DNA from: Caprella mutica
Lineage: Eukaryota > Arthropoda > Malacostraca > Amphipoda > Caprellidae
Assembly: GCA_947561585.1 (NCBI GenBank)
Contig: CANNZV010000118.1
Location: forward strand, 248,001-312,000
DNA length: 64,000 nt
Direction: 5' to 3'
Part shown: one piece after another, positions 23,261-34,195 of the stretch
Position numbering within the stretch: the first letter of the stretch is position 1
Layout of the letters: every line of letters starts with the position of its first letter
The notes under the pieces: generated by a model
Seen by the model: only the letters and a program-made list of their open reading frames with translations
The model's database searches: none
What the model was told of the DNA's origin: nothing
Translations under genes and position numbers: made by a program

Positions 23261-24444
23261 GGTTCTAGGTAAATTGCTCGAAAACAATTGCTCGAAAGAC
23301 AATTGCTCGAAAAACAATTGCTCGAATGAACAATTGCTCGAAAGAACAATTGCTCGAAAGACAATTGCTCGAAAGACAATTGCTCGAAAAACAATTGCTC
23401 GAACGAACAATTAATCGAATGAACAATTGCTCGAATTATCAAATTGCTCGAATGAACAAAATTGCTCGAATTATAAAATATCATAGTTTTCGATTTTATA
23501 AAAGTCAGTTATACATGAAGTGGAGCTGCACCTAACAACCTTGTTTCTTTTTAATAATTGATCATTAATCATTCTATAAATGATTTTAATTATTACTCAT
23601 TCTGCATAATCTTTTTTTAGACCGTTTGTGTCAACTCGTATGTAACATGTGAATTGGAATCATGTGGTGAATCAGTACCATTCATGTTTTTTTATCATAA
23701 ACCCCGAAAATTTATTTATTACTAGCCTATCTGTATGTGGTACTTCAATAGGTGAAATAACTCACAAAGTTATGGCAGAGTTTTATTAAATCTACAAAAA
23801 AATTCGGTTTTTATGATAAAAAAAAACATGAATGGTACTGATTCACCACATGATTCCAATTCACATGTTACATACGAGTTGACACAAACGGTCCAAAAAA
23901 AGATTATGCAGGATGAATAATAATTAAAATCATTTATAGAATGATTGATGATCAATTATTAAAAAGAAACAAGGATTGTTAGGTGCAGCTCCACTTCATG
24001 TATAACTGACTTTTATAAAATCGAAAACTGTGATATTTTATAATTCGAGCAATTTTGTTCCTTCGAGCAATTTGATAATTCGAGCAATTGTTCATTCGAT
24101 CAATTGTTCGTTCGAGCAATTGTTTTTCGAGCAATTGTCTTTCGAGCAATTGTTCTTTCGAGCAATTGTTCATTCGAGCAATTGTTTTTCGAGCAATTGT
24201 TTTCGAGCAATTGTCTTTCGAGCAATTGTTTTCGAGCAATTTACCGGCTACCTATTTGGTTCTAGGTAAATTGCTCGAAAACAATTGCTCGAAAGACAAT
24301 TGCTCGAGCAATTGTTTTTCGAGCAATTGTCTTTCGAGCAATTGTTCTTTCGAGCAATTGTTCATTCGAGCAATTGTTTTTCGAGCAATTGTTTTCGAGC
24401 AATTGTCTTTCGAGCAATTGTTTTCGAGCAATTTACCGGCTACC
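23261..24444. mobile_element. Foldback element with CAATTGCTCGAAAG-array ends and 9-bp duplication
   Basis: Direct repeats TATTTTCAT flank it (23252-23260 and 24445-24453). The termini read inward GGTTCTAGGTAAATTG and GGTAGCCGGTAAATTG. The main palindrome has arms of about 435 bases (23268-23704 and 23810-24245) around a spacer of about 105 bases. Each arm starts with some 10-12 degenerate units resembling CAATTGCTCGAAAGA and continues into unique sequence (for example GTGAATTGGAATCATGTGGT). A second, 173-base palindrome of the same units (24265-24437) follows, duplicated with the terminal sequence. The open frames here are repeat by-products. Probably a non-autonomous Mutator-like or foldback element. 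Confidence 0.75.
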
Positions 24445-25039
24445 TATTTTCATATACATAAACTTCTGCACTAAAATGTTTATTTTTTCCCCCTCCTTAT
24501 TACAATGAAACGAATGATACAATGTTTGGTATTTATTATACAACACTAATTAAGTGGATACAATAATGAAACTTTTAATGAATACTTACTCCAGGTATTT
24601 ATCAAATTTAATTTTGAGTAGTCAATCAATCCTACAAAATTTTATGGAAGAATTTTTTTAAAATTAAATAATTTATTATTAAAATTAAACGAACCTTCAA
24701 ACCTTTCCCTTTACAAATCAAATAATTATACAGACGGCATACCTAGGTAGATTAGCTGCATGAATTGGATGCGTCGAATGAATTCCACAAGACATCGTAA
24801 ATTATCATTAAAACAACAAAATTGTTTCTGATTATTGATCACAAGTTTTCTAATACCTACTGGATGAATTTTGAAGTTCTAGTTGTTCCTATAAATAGAG
24901 AATTTAATGTAAAACTTCGAGTGACAAACCATTTCCATCGCATTTTCAATAGAAATCGTTAAGTTTGTTATGACACCATGTCGGCCATCTTTTTTTTTCG
25001 CGATCCTAAACCCAGGCTATAATATTACAGAGGGCATTG

Positions 25040-25520
25040 GCTATAGGCAGTAACTACTTGTGCTTCGCTCTGTGCACGTCTTAGAGTGATAACTCTCTGA
25101 ATCTTGTGAAATCATAAGATTCACATAGACTTATATTGGCTGTAAATAGCCATACCTTGAACTAATTTCTTCTATCATGTTATGTTTTCGAACAATTTCC
25201 ATATTGTATAATAGTACACTCATACCTTTCACGATCCTCTGCTTATTTTCAACTCTAACTTAACTTATTGTCTCAACCATTTCATGGTAAGACTCTTGAA
25301 CTGTTTGAAACTTCATAAGTAATAAAATTTCACGGTTTGTCTCTGCTAAATATTGAGTACTCTCACTTTGTTAAAAAGATATTAACATTAACTGTCTTAT
25401 TTTCTTTGGAATATCTTCAATTTACCTGTACGGTACCTATACGGAACGATCTAATCTTCAACAAACCTAAACTTTACTATTAGTGCAGTGCTTATTTGGC
25501 AGGTAAAATAGTGTGTTTTT
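25040..25520. repeat. Tandem repeat unit A (interrupted by the P-type element)
   Basis: Together with 19320-19381 this is one unit of a repeat; the other is at 26185-26720. Shared landmarks are ACCAGATGGCGC/ACCAGATAGCGC, AGTAACTAC, TAATAGTAC, CATTT(C/A)ATGGTA, GACTCTTGAA, AAGTAATAAAATTTCA and GGTTTGTCT. No protein coding seen; it could be a solo LTR or other dispersed repeat (not resolved). Confidence 0.6.
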
Positions 25521-25577
25521 CATAATTAGTTACAGTTATTAAAAATAACCGCTCCATGTACTATATTATATGGGTGT

Positions 25578-26088
25578 AGGTCAAGAGTCCCCCTGGTCAT
25601 AAGCCCCCCCGGTCAAGAGCCCCCCCGGTCATGAGCCCCCCTAGGTCATAAGCCCCCCCCCTCCCGGTCAAGAGCCCCCCGGTCATGAACTCCCCGGTCA
25701 CGAGCCCCCCTGTTTTAAAATCCTTATTTACCTATATTATTTAATCCTTATTGACACTTTTGTAGTTCATTACTGATTAGACATAAAATATATGTATATC
25801 GGGGGGCGTGCTGCCCCTCGAACCCCCCTGCCAGGTCATTAAACAATCATGAAGTGTGCAGTACAACAATCTAGCGGATACAACAAACTACATTAGCAAC
25901 TCTCAGTTATTTCTATCTAAGTAGTTCTTCATTTGTTTAACTAGGTAAATAACGATTAAAAAAACATGGAGGGGGGGCTCGTGACCGGGGGAGGGCTTAT
26001 GACCTAAGGGGGCTCATGACCGAGGGGGCTCATGACCGGGGGGGCTCGTGACCGGGGGGGCTCTTGACCGGGGGGGCTCTTGACCGTA
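25578..26088. mobile_element. Element with GGTCATGAGCCCCCC-array inverted ends
   Basis: The left array (25578-25710) and right array (about 25967-26088) are inverted runs of a unit of about 15-16 bases, GGTCAAGAGCCCCCC or GGTCATGAGCCCCCC. The inverted similarity seems to continue outward into CTATATTATATGGG / CTATATAATATGGG (about 25560 and 26106). The interior core (about 25795-25905) contains GGGGCGTGCTGCCCC, GAACCCCCCTGCCAGGTCAT, AACAATCATGAAGTGTGCAG and GCGGATACAACAAACTACAT, nearly the same as in the element at 7882-8509. Non-coding. Confidence 0.65.
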
Positions 26089-26184
26089 CCCCATATTATA
26101 TAGTGTATTTTTTCATTTGTTTATAGTAAAAATTAGGTCTCATATATTTAATATATTTTATAAATGATATAAATTTATGTAGGC

Positions 26185-26720
26185 TCTATTTAAACTCACC
26201 ACCACCAGATAGCGCTGTATAGCACTTTAATTGCCATTAATTAGTGCACTCTGCTCAAATAAGGATAGTAACTACCTAACACTCGATCTGTGATAACGTT
26301 CGAGCATATTGTTGATTAAGCAAATAGATTTAAATTCTATTATTATAGTGGTTAAGCGGTAAAGCTGCTACTCTTCAAAAAATATAGAAAGCTCTCAAAC
26401 CCTATCTTTTCTATGTCCGAACATTTTTTCTTGAAGTACAATAGTACGACCTTATTTTCGTGAGCTCTTTTTGTTCCATTTAAAATCTTGTTAAGAGTTA
26501 TCCTATACTCCAATGTTAACTAACTTAGCGTCTAACCATTTAATTTGGTAGACTCTTGAAAGAGTTTTTTACTTGATAAGTATTAAATTTCAAGGTTTGT
26601 CTTTGAAATAATTAAATTAGTGCTGAATATTTTGCGTCTGGTTTGGTGTTGATAAATAATTAAAATTATTGTTTCTAATTTCTTTAGAATAAAAACTGGA
26701 ACCTGTTTAAACCTGCCGGC
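26185..26720. repeat. Tandem repeat unit B (uninterrupted)
   Basis: Paralogue of unit A, containing in one piece the site that the P-type element disrupted in unit A (TCAAATAAGGATAGTAACTA here). This supports 19382-25039 as a single insertion. Confidence 0.6.
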
Positions 26721-28354
26721 ATTACCTCGTGATGACCTTACTCATCGCCGTTTTCAACTATATAAATAAATCCTTGTTGGCATATCTTTTCGAAGGTATA
26801 TTCAGAATATCTGAACATTAATTGTGAGAATTTGTGGTGATAAATATAAAAGCTCTATTCTGATTTCTAATATTAAAATTATATATTCCAGATAAATGAA
26901 TAAACACACGGGAACTTCTTTAAATTTATCATTATCCTGATTATCCTAAAATTTCTGTTGGATCTAAATAATTCTAACATAAATTAATTCTTGAAATTTT
27001 AATTTCTAATACAGTTCAAATAAACCTTATATCTTCACATGCTTTTAGATAATCTTCATTTAGATGATTAAGAAGATGTATCGAATACCAGTAAATTAAA
27101 ATCTAGTCACTATATTAATTTCATTATTTGGTTGAACGACAACTTTTTTATGAACGCGTAGCGAATACCGCGCGAATAAACAATAATCTACAGTCAAGTT
27201 CATTGGAATTTTCTAAGTGTCAGTTAAACTTTAAGTGTATATCTTATTCATTCTGTCAATTCTTATGCACATCAAACTGACATCATTTTGCATTCAGTTC
27301 TCCGTCAGAGTTAGTCAGTCAAGTAATGCAACAGAAACTTAGAGTTCACTGTGAGTTAAATTGACAGAGACTGGAATATTGTATTTAGAGTATTGGATTT
27401 GGAGTTGAAATGTTATCATATATAGTCTAAACTATAGCAATACACAGTTCTGTTTTAAGGCTAATATATTACAAATCATATTTTGATATTTCACCAAATG
27501 TGTTTTGATTTGGTAAAACTGCTTAAGCTCATTAGATGTTTCAATCTAGTGAAATATGTACTGTGCATGGAAAGTGTGAATTATTTTCCTTAAGTATAAG
27601 TGAAAGATAAATTTGCAAATTCATAGAAAATGAAGGAATAAGTATTAAACTATCAAAATTAAAACACTGCAGTGATGTAATATTCATTTACTTTGACTAT
27701 TTTTGTGCTCTCACCATAATATTTATTGAAAATTAATAGTTTAAGTACATGAATGTAATGTTTTAGTTGTTAGAATATGAAAGTATAAAATTCTAATGTT
27801 TATTGATGAATTTAATCTTTCATGATTATACATTTATAATATTGTACATTGTAAAGTTTACAATACACAATATAGGGCGAACAAATGAGTATAATTTCAT
27901 CAAATTCTTTTGACAGATGAGCAAAACTTTTCCCTAAACAGGTTTGGGAATGAGTTTGAAAGGAAGTACAATTTCGATAAAGAAGGTAGAAATAACCTTC
28001 GTCATCTCATAAACCAATATTGCTTCCTCTCGAATTATTTCTCCAGCAGTATCTTCTTCATCTTAGAATTATGCAAAGTAGCCTAATGCTGGAAGCTATC
28101 AGTTAAATGGTGATGATGAAAACTTTAATAATGGACCATCGTGATTGATCTCGTAAATTTAGCTGTATTAAAGGCTGAATATTTGATTTCTGTGTTCGCA
28201 GCATAACTTTTATCAATAAATATCATGTATACAATAGGGTGGAGCGATCTTAAACTTTTTTTTGTTCCAAATCATAATAGTGCAGAAAAGTTACGAATGG
28301 ATGTAAAAATGATGTGAGCAAAATATTAAAAAAAAAATTAGGGCAGTTTTCCGT
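26721..28354. other. AT-rich intergenic sequence
   Basis: No convincing gene. A short open stretch after a possible acceptor at 27940 (FGNEFERKYNFDKEG onward to a TAA near 28083) lacks a start and any recognised similarity. The rest is AT-rich sequence without terminal repeats. Confidence 0.35.
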
Positions 28355-28647
28355 GGTTCAGTACCACTCGCCACTGGACAATTCGCCGTACGTGACAATT
28401 CGCAGGCAACTCGCCGCTAGGACTACTCGCCGCCAAGACAACTCGTCTCGTGATTTACGTTATACATTATTTACATTTTAGATATATTGAAAAGTATTAT
28501 ATTTTTTGCAGAAATACTTTTTTATACGTTAAAAACAGATTTCATTATTTCAATTTATATATTTTCTTTTGTTGTTGTAATTTCTCTGTGAGAATATTTC
28601 AAGCCGTGAAAATATATGAGCTATTAATTTAAAATTTAGTAATGTTT

Positions 28648-28935
28648 AACGTCTGCCTCCAAACGAAAGGCCTTGAAGTTGACGCCAAAATGAAAGTCGG
28701 AAAGCAAACTCGCTCCATGACAAAAGGTACTAACTACCAGTCAGTGACAATGCTCATGGATGGAGGATAGCTACACCGTAAATGCAGTCAAATACCAAGG
28801 AAAGGGATGAAAAGAGACAAAAGCACCGAAGTCTGCATCCAAGAAAAGAAGAGAAAAATGAAGAGGTGTTTGTTAATGTGATTAGTCTACCTAACACAAA
28901 AATCTAAGACCTCGTGGTTAAAGAATCTTTGATTT
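28648..28935. repeat. Interspersed repeat copy (ACGTCTGC...AAGACCTCGT family)
   Basis: Begins AACGTCTGCCTCCAAA, contains AAAAGCACCG and GAAAAATGAAGAGGTG, and ends CTAAGACCTCGTGGTTAAAG. Copies with the same order of motifs are at 46450-46970 and 47070-47480, with a partial one at 40920-41080. Class unknown. Confidence 0.55.
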
Positions 28936-29084
28936 GCACTAATGTACTATAGTACTAGTTTTTACTATTAAGCAAAAGTAACTTTTACTGGTCATTATAC
29001 GTATTACGAAGACACCTGAACTTGCTTTCTTTCCAATAGCAAATTTTTTTAGCAAAATACTTTTAAATAAAACGAAAAAAAATT

Positions 29085-29340
29085 TATTGTTAATTTACAA
29101 CACTCACTGTGTTTATAATAGTCTAGATTATATTTTTATTAAAAAAAAAAAAAACATTTCATTTAATTGTTGAAATGGAAAAGAAACCATTTTGAATTTA
29201 TTAAAAAAAATTTATTGTTAATTTACAACACTCACTGTGTTTATAATAGTCTAGATTATATTTTTATTCAAAAAAAAAAACATTTCATTTAATTGTTGAA
29301 ATGGAAAAGAAACCATTTTGAAATTTTGAAAAAGAAACCA
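29085..29340. repeat. Tandem duplication, about 125-130 bases, two copies
   Basis: AATTTATTGTTAATTTACAA, CACTCACTGTGTTTATAATA and TTGAAATGGAAAAGAAACCA occur twice in the same order. The copies differ mainly in the length of an A-run. Confidence 0.7.
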
Positions 29341-29981
29341 TTCTTGATTTTGGCCAAGAAAATTTGATAATTAATTTACAACATGCAGTTCATATTTATA
29401 ATATTTTTATGTATAAATGGTGTGTGTATACGACAATAAAAGAAATATATTACGGCGAGTTGTTTTGGCGGTGAATTGTCTTAGCGGCAAATTGTCTTAG
29501 CAGCGAATTGTCTTAGCATCGAGTTGCTACTCACGGTGAACTGTCCCCGGCGAATAGTCATGTGCCGAATTGTCCGGCGGCGAGTTTTCCGCTCACCATT
29601 ATTCGTGAACTCCAACGGCACACCCTATATTTCACCCCCTCCCCCCTCCATTAATCAATCCCCCCACACTGACTCACATTTGTCACACCAAAATGAAACT
29701 TTTCGTTGGTTTTCTTCAGAATGTTTACTGGGGAACTAACTGCATTAAAAATTGCAAAAAAATACTAAATGATCCCATTTACTGAGGAAATACAGTAAAA
29801 ATTACAAAAAAAACAATAAATGATCCCATTTACTGAGGAAAGTAAGGATTGCGGAAAAATAAACACTGAACGATCCCCTTAAATATATATAATATACCTA
29901 TATCGTTAACTCACTATTATCTAACCAAAGTCTTATTGCCGTCAATATAATTTATCTAAATATTCACTGCTTAATATTTTT

Positions 29982-30344
29982 GTGATTATTGCAAGAATCC
30001 TACTTGATAATAAGGATTTTTGCAAAAAAGGAGATAAAAACTGTGAAATACTTTATTTGTATTTTAATACCCGAGAAATTTCCAGTGGAGAAGTTGATTC
30101 GATGTGTCCTATCGAATTGTCAAATAATGGTTTGAAGTTTTCGAAGAAAAGTAAATGTCAACTTTTTTTTAATAATAAGTTTAGAATCAGTTATTCTGAG
30201 AACATAAGGGTCTATGACGCGATACAATCTTGTGCCAGAATTCTGCGCGTTCCCACCATCCATACAGAGCTGCTATATATCGCTCAACCTAAAAAAAATA
30301 TAATGTTTTTAATCTTTGCTTGTTGTGCTGTGCTTATCTATTGA
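29982..30344 (+). CDS. Hypothetical 120-residue open frame
   Basis: An ATG-initiated frame of 120 residues with no similarity that I recognise. It contains KGDKNCEILYLYFNTREIS, then ENIRVYDAIQSCARILRV, and a hydrophobic C-terminus (IMFLIFACCAVLIY) that could be a membrane anchor. It is longer than most chance frames in this AT-rich sequence and has a less biased composition, but there is no splice or regulatory support. It may be a fragment of a transposon or chance. Low confidence. Confidence 0.2.
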   Translation: MIIARILLDNKDFCKKGDKNCEILYLYFNTREISSGEVDSMCPIELSNNGLKFSKKSKCQLFFNNKFRISYSENIRVYDAIQSCARILRVPTIHTELLYIAQPKKNIMFLIFACCAVLIY

Positions 30345-32650
30345 TGTGAAAAAAAAAAAAGCTTTTAATGAAGGAAAATATCTTACAATTGATTCATTAG
30401 AAGTTTAAGTGAGATATCCAATTTTCACTAAAACTCTTATGAAATATTAATGAATCGACTTTTCGATATTTTCCCGAACCTGAGAGTTAACTTTCGAGGA
30501 CTAGGTTAGTAGGATTGAGTAGTACTTATTCTTGAAGTTCATTTTTTTTCAAATATATTTCATACTTTCATACATAACCTATTCTCAGAACATAATTAAT
30601 TCAATAAACAATATGTGATTATAATTTACATTTTAAATCAATATATTATTGATCTCCCTTATGCATATTTTAAACATATTTAACAATGATTTTAGCTCAA
30701 TAACTTTTTTTGTATTTTCTACTATTTTTGACCAATAATCGCTGAAAAATTTGAAAAATGTATTTCCTTTAATTAATAAAAATTCACCAAATATAAGATT
30801 ATTTTTGATCTAATTTCTAAATAGAGCATTTATTATAGTAGGACCCTCATATTTTAGTTACATTTTAATGATCTCATCCCTTCCAATGACATTAGAAGTT
30901 TAGCAAATAGGTTTCATCATCCTTCAATTAGAAGGCTGTTGAATTAATTATGAGATTCATTGAATGATTGATAAATAAGTGTTAGTTATTATTTGAAATA
31001 AAGTATACGCACATTTTCTCAAACGGAATTCTCCGTTTGATAAAAAGAAGGTAAATAGGGAGAGGATTTATATAACTGTTGAGAGTTTTCCACAGTTATA
31101 TGTATATTCGGTAAAGGGCCTATCAACCACAAACACAAGGAAATATAATGGCTTTTGGCCATATATTCCTTCAATTATTATCAGATATATATTAATGATT
31201 CTTATTCTGTAAACTAATATTCACTAATAAATTAGATACAATATCTAATGATAAGGTATATATCAACATTGCTGTCGTGAAATAGTCATTTATTTCTTTT
31301 ATCGTATAGTGTGATAAAGCCTTCCTGTCAAAATTACATATACATTTTTGTATAAAGAGATGTATGCGAAAAGAATCAAAGCAATTGTTCCTTTATTTTT
31401 TTTATTTTTTTTTAAACACAATATTTTTCATCACAAAACAAGAAAAATATAATACTTATTTTAGATGAGAAAATTCCTTAAGGAACTCACAACTGAGATC
31501 ATAAGGAGGCATTGAGAACACTCGGTATTGGTGAACTTTGTTAAAGAAATTTGGTGCAATTCAATGTACAATAGAGTGGGCCAAATATTTGGGGTTCCGG
31601 GCAAACTTCAGAATCTTCATATGGAATAGTTATGATAATTCTACTTCAGTGTAACTGCGCATAACTACTCTCTTGACACCACGGTCTTCCTAGTAGTTCT
31701 GAACAGTTACACCAGAGTAGAATTAGTTCCCCAAGCGGTCAGTTTGGCTGCCGTATAACTACACCGATCGGCTTAACTGCTGCCTCAAACTTGCTCCTAT
31801 TTTCAATTGGGTAGATAGAAATAATTCAATTCTCAAAAGTGATTTTGCGAATTGTATTGATTTCATTTTATAAACGCATTCATCAATATTTTCGTATTGC
31901 ACAAATTTCGAATTTACTTTTAGTTACCAAGTGTCCCAAATATTAAAATTTTAATTTATTAATCAGAAATTAATGTTTTTCTCAATTTCTTGCATATAAA
32001 TTTCCTTTTTATGTTCTTCATTGAGCACCAGAAATCCCTGAGTGTGGAGCACTAGACTGACTACAGTCTCCAGCGGAGCCTAAATTCGAACAATTTAGAG
32101 GGGTGGGGGAAACTGTGAACATTATCGTACCGGTCTTAATTTCCGGTACAAACACCAAAATAAGCTCTTCTAAAGCTATCTTCCTATTCTATATGATAAT
32201 AAATCTGAGCTTATGAGTTTTTTGCTAAAATGTAGTAAAAATTATCAAAAATCTTACTTTTCTGATATTTGAATCGCTTTGGGGCGACTGTTAATCATGT
32301 CACAATTTATCCAAATTCAAGTACACTTACCTTTACTTGTTACATCAACTTTATATCACTATTCCATAAGTAATATCCAAAACGTTATTATTTGGGCCAC
32401 CCTAATGTACAACTCAATATATTATTTTTATAAAATTTAAGATTTTATATGTGTATAGGATAATTTTTTCATATTGCGTTCATCTGAGATGAAATAGTTC
32501 ATATTAGTTTTGATGACAAAATATAGTTATTAACAAAATAATAAGTGAAAAAACTTCAATCAGCATAAAATCAATTCAATGTTTTGTGAGAAATGAACTT
32601 CATATAATTATTTAGATCATTGATCAAATTGTGTCTCCACATCTTTGCAG
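30345..32650. other. AT-rich intergenic or intronic sequence
   Basis: No gene recognised. An imperfect hairpin lies at 31636-31728, where ATTCTACTTCAGTGTAACTG pairs with CAGTTACACCAGAGTAGAAT. If the exon at 32651 is real, part of this stretch may be its intron. Confidence 0.35.
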
Positions 32651-32760
32651 ATAGATCAGTGATCAAAGGCATTGTGATGGGAATTGGTTTCATTTGCTCC
32701 AGTGTCCCCTTCTACCATGTTAACGATCATTATACTAAAAAAGAAGGTGGAAGAAATTGA
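32651..32760 (+). CDS. Possible terminal exon of a host gene
   Basis: A 3' acceptor (TTTGCAG, ending 32650) leads directly into an open frame to TGA at 32758-32760. The translated part begins RSVIKGIVMGIGFICSSVPF and ends HYTKKEGGRN. The middle is hydrophobic, as in a membrane segment followed by a short charged tail. I do not recognise the protein and found no upstream exon. It is convergent with the gene end at 34951-35192. A chance open frame is possible. Confidence 0.3.
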
Positions 32761-33949
32761 TATAAAAGTGATTTAGAAAAAAAATTCAAATTTTAAGGAA
32801 TGGAATTGTTAACTGAATTGTTACTATAGAATATAATGGGAAATTATTAAGAACATCTATACAGAAATGTTAATATTGTTATAAAAAATATAAAGTAATT
32901 GTGATAAACAATTATCTATCTATAGTTTTGTAGGTACAAAATGTACCAATATACTGTGGTAATAATAGTTAAGTTCATTCAAAATAATTATAACATATAC
33001 TTCTTTCTCGTCACTTGAACATAAAGAACTTTAACATGGGTAATAAATCTATTCAGAGGTATTCATATGATCTGCCAATTGTTTTATATTAATTCGGTTT
33101 GTCCAAAAATGTGATATTGTTTTGGGTGATAGAATATAATATGAAATGTGTTTAATTGATGATTTCATAAATCTTTGAATAATCAATAAATCTTTGAATA
33201 TATTAGTATTGTATATAAACTGCAACCAAAGCAATATGGTTACCGTTTGGCTTAGTGTTTATAACGTAGCAATACAGAATAAATTAGTTTAACATACATG
33301 AAATCAATATAACCTTAATAATAAATCCCATTATTTGCATGTGGCTATGCCATTTTCAAACCATATTAATTAGAAATTGTATACAAGTTCAATTGACAAC
33401 ATTATATCAACATATTAATTGCCATACATATAACAGGTGTTTACCATATGTTTTCCATTCATAGCAAAATGTGAAATATCCTAACAAGAACATAATTTAA
33501 TCGGACGTAATTTACAATTTTACCATGTATGTAAAACCACATAAAAAGATATGGTATTCATTCTCATTTTCAGAAAGTATGAATGGTTTAAACATGTTTC
33601 AAATGAGTAATTGCCGTCTGTTATACACCAGATTTTTTTTGCAGGTGTACTGATTACTCTTCAATAAAATTGCTTACTAGCACTGCATTTGTGCAAATAC
33701 GCACAGAGAAAGGATTAGTTGAATCAAATCATATTTGATTTGTTTTGACTAAATTTTATGGTTTATCTGTGCTCCTACCTACGTGGTGAGTTGCAGGTAC
33801 TATTTAAAATGAGTTAAATTGTCGTTGGTTAAAACAACACATATGTGAGTTGATTATTTTTAATTCCCGATGGTCACAACAACTATCTGTGATAGTCAAA
33901 ACTACTCGTGATGGTTGAATCAAATAAATGCAATGGTTGAAACAACTAC
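32761..33949. other. AT-rich intergenic sequence between convergent gene ends
   Basis: No gene, RNA or terminal repeat recognised; only AT-rich sequence. Confidence 0.35.
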
Positions 33950-34195
33950 AGAACAAGGTTATATCAACTATTCGTGTAGGTTATATCAACTACTCGTGTA
34001 TGCTATATCAACTATTCGTGTAGGTTTTATCAACTATTCGTGTAGGTTTTATCAACTACTCGTGTAGGTTATATCAACTAGTCGTGTATGTTATATCAAC
34101 TACTCGTGTTGGTTATATAAACTACTCGTGTCGGTTATATCAACTACTCGTGTTGGTTATATCAACACCTCGTGTTGGTTATATCAACTACTAGT
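33950..34195. repeat. Minisatellite, 22-bp unit, about 11 copies
   Basis: The unit is close to GGTTATATCAACTACTCGTGTA, with G/T, A/T and spacing variants. The array is flanked by looser copies of GTTGAAACAACTA and GTTGAAATATC, suggesting that it grew from a local motif. Non-coding. Confidence 0.85.

Larger units (their letters stand above)
19382..25039 (+). mobile_element. Decayed P/THAP-type DNA transposon, 5.7 kb
   Basis: The inverted ends begin CAATGCCCTCTGTAATATTA followed by TAGCCTGGGTT on both sides, with the similarity continuing through AGGAT, AAGATGGCCGACA and GTGT (about 100 bases with gaps). Direct repeats GCTATAG flank it. Inside are the remnants of a THAP domain and the N-terminal part of a P-type transposase (21429-23067). 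The catalytic domain is missing. The interior also holds a 405-bp palindromic element in the THAP intron (21573-21977), a paired inverted repeat (20452-21182) and a large foldback insertion (23261-24444). Its two flanks belong to a repeat whose tandem partner, without this insertion, lies at 26185-26720. Confidence 0.75.
28355..29597. mobile_element. Element with GACAATTCGCCGCTA-array inverted ends
   Basis: The left array (28355-28450) and right array (about 29455-29597) are inverted runs of a unit of about 15-16 bases, near AAGACAATTCGCCGCT. The left terminus reads GGTTCAGTACCACTCGCC; the right, read inward, GGTGAGCGGAAAACTCGCC. The interior (about 1 kb) contains a copy of the AAGACCTCGT repeat family (28648-28935) and a tandem duplication of about 125 bases (29085-29340). 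The flanking bases do not give a convincing target duplication. Non-coding. Confidence 0.6.

Noticed and set aside
23165..24474. Open frames on both strands with SSNC/FEQL repeats
   Set aside because: By-products of the CAATTGCTCGAAAGA arrays in a foldback element.
26330..26410. tRNA-like string GTGGTTAAGCGGTAAAGC
   Set aside because: It resembles an A box, but I could not find a matching B box or cloverleaf arms; it lies inside tandem repeat unit B.
27941..28083. Open stretch FGNEFERKYNFDKEG after a possible acceptor
   Set aside because: No start codon, no partner exon and no recognised family; about 47 codons is compatible with chance.
28346..29606. GTTTTCCGT / ATTATTCGT as a 9-bp target duplication of the 28355 element
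   Set aside because: Only six of nine positions agree, too few to claim a duplication.
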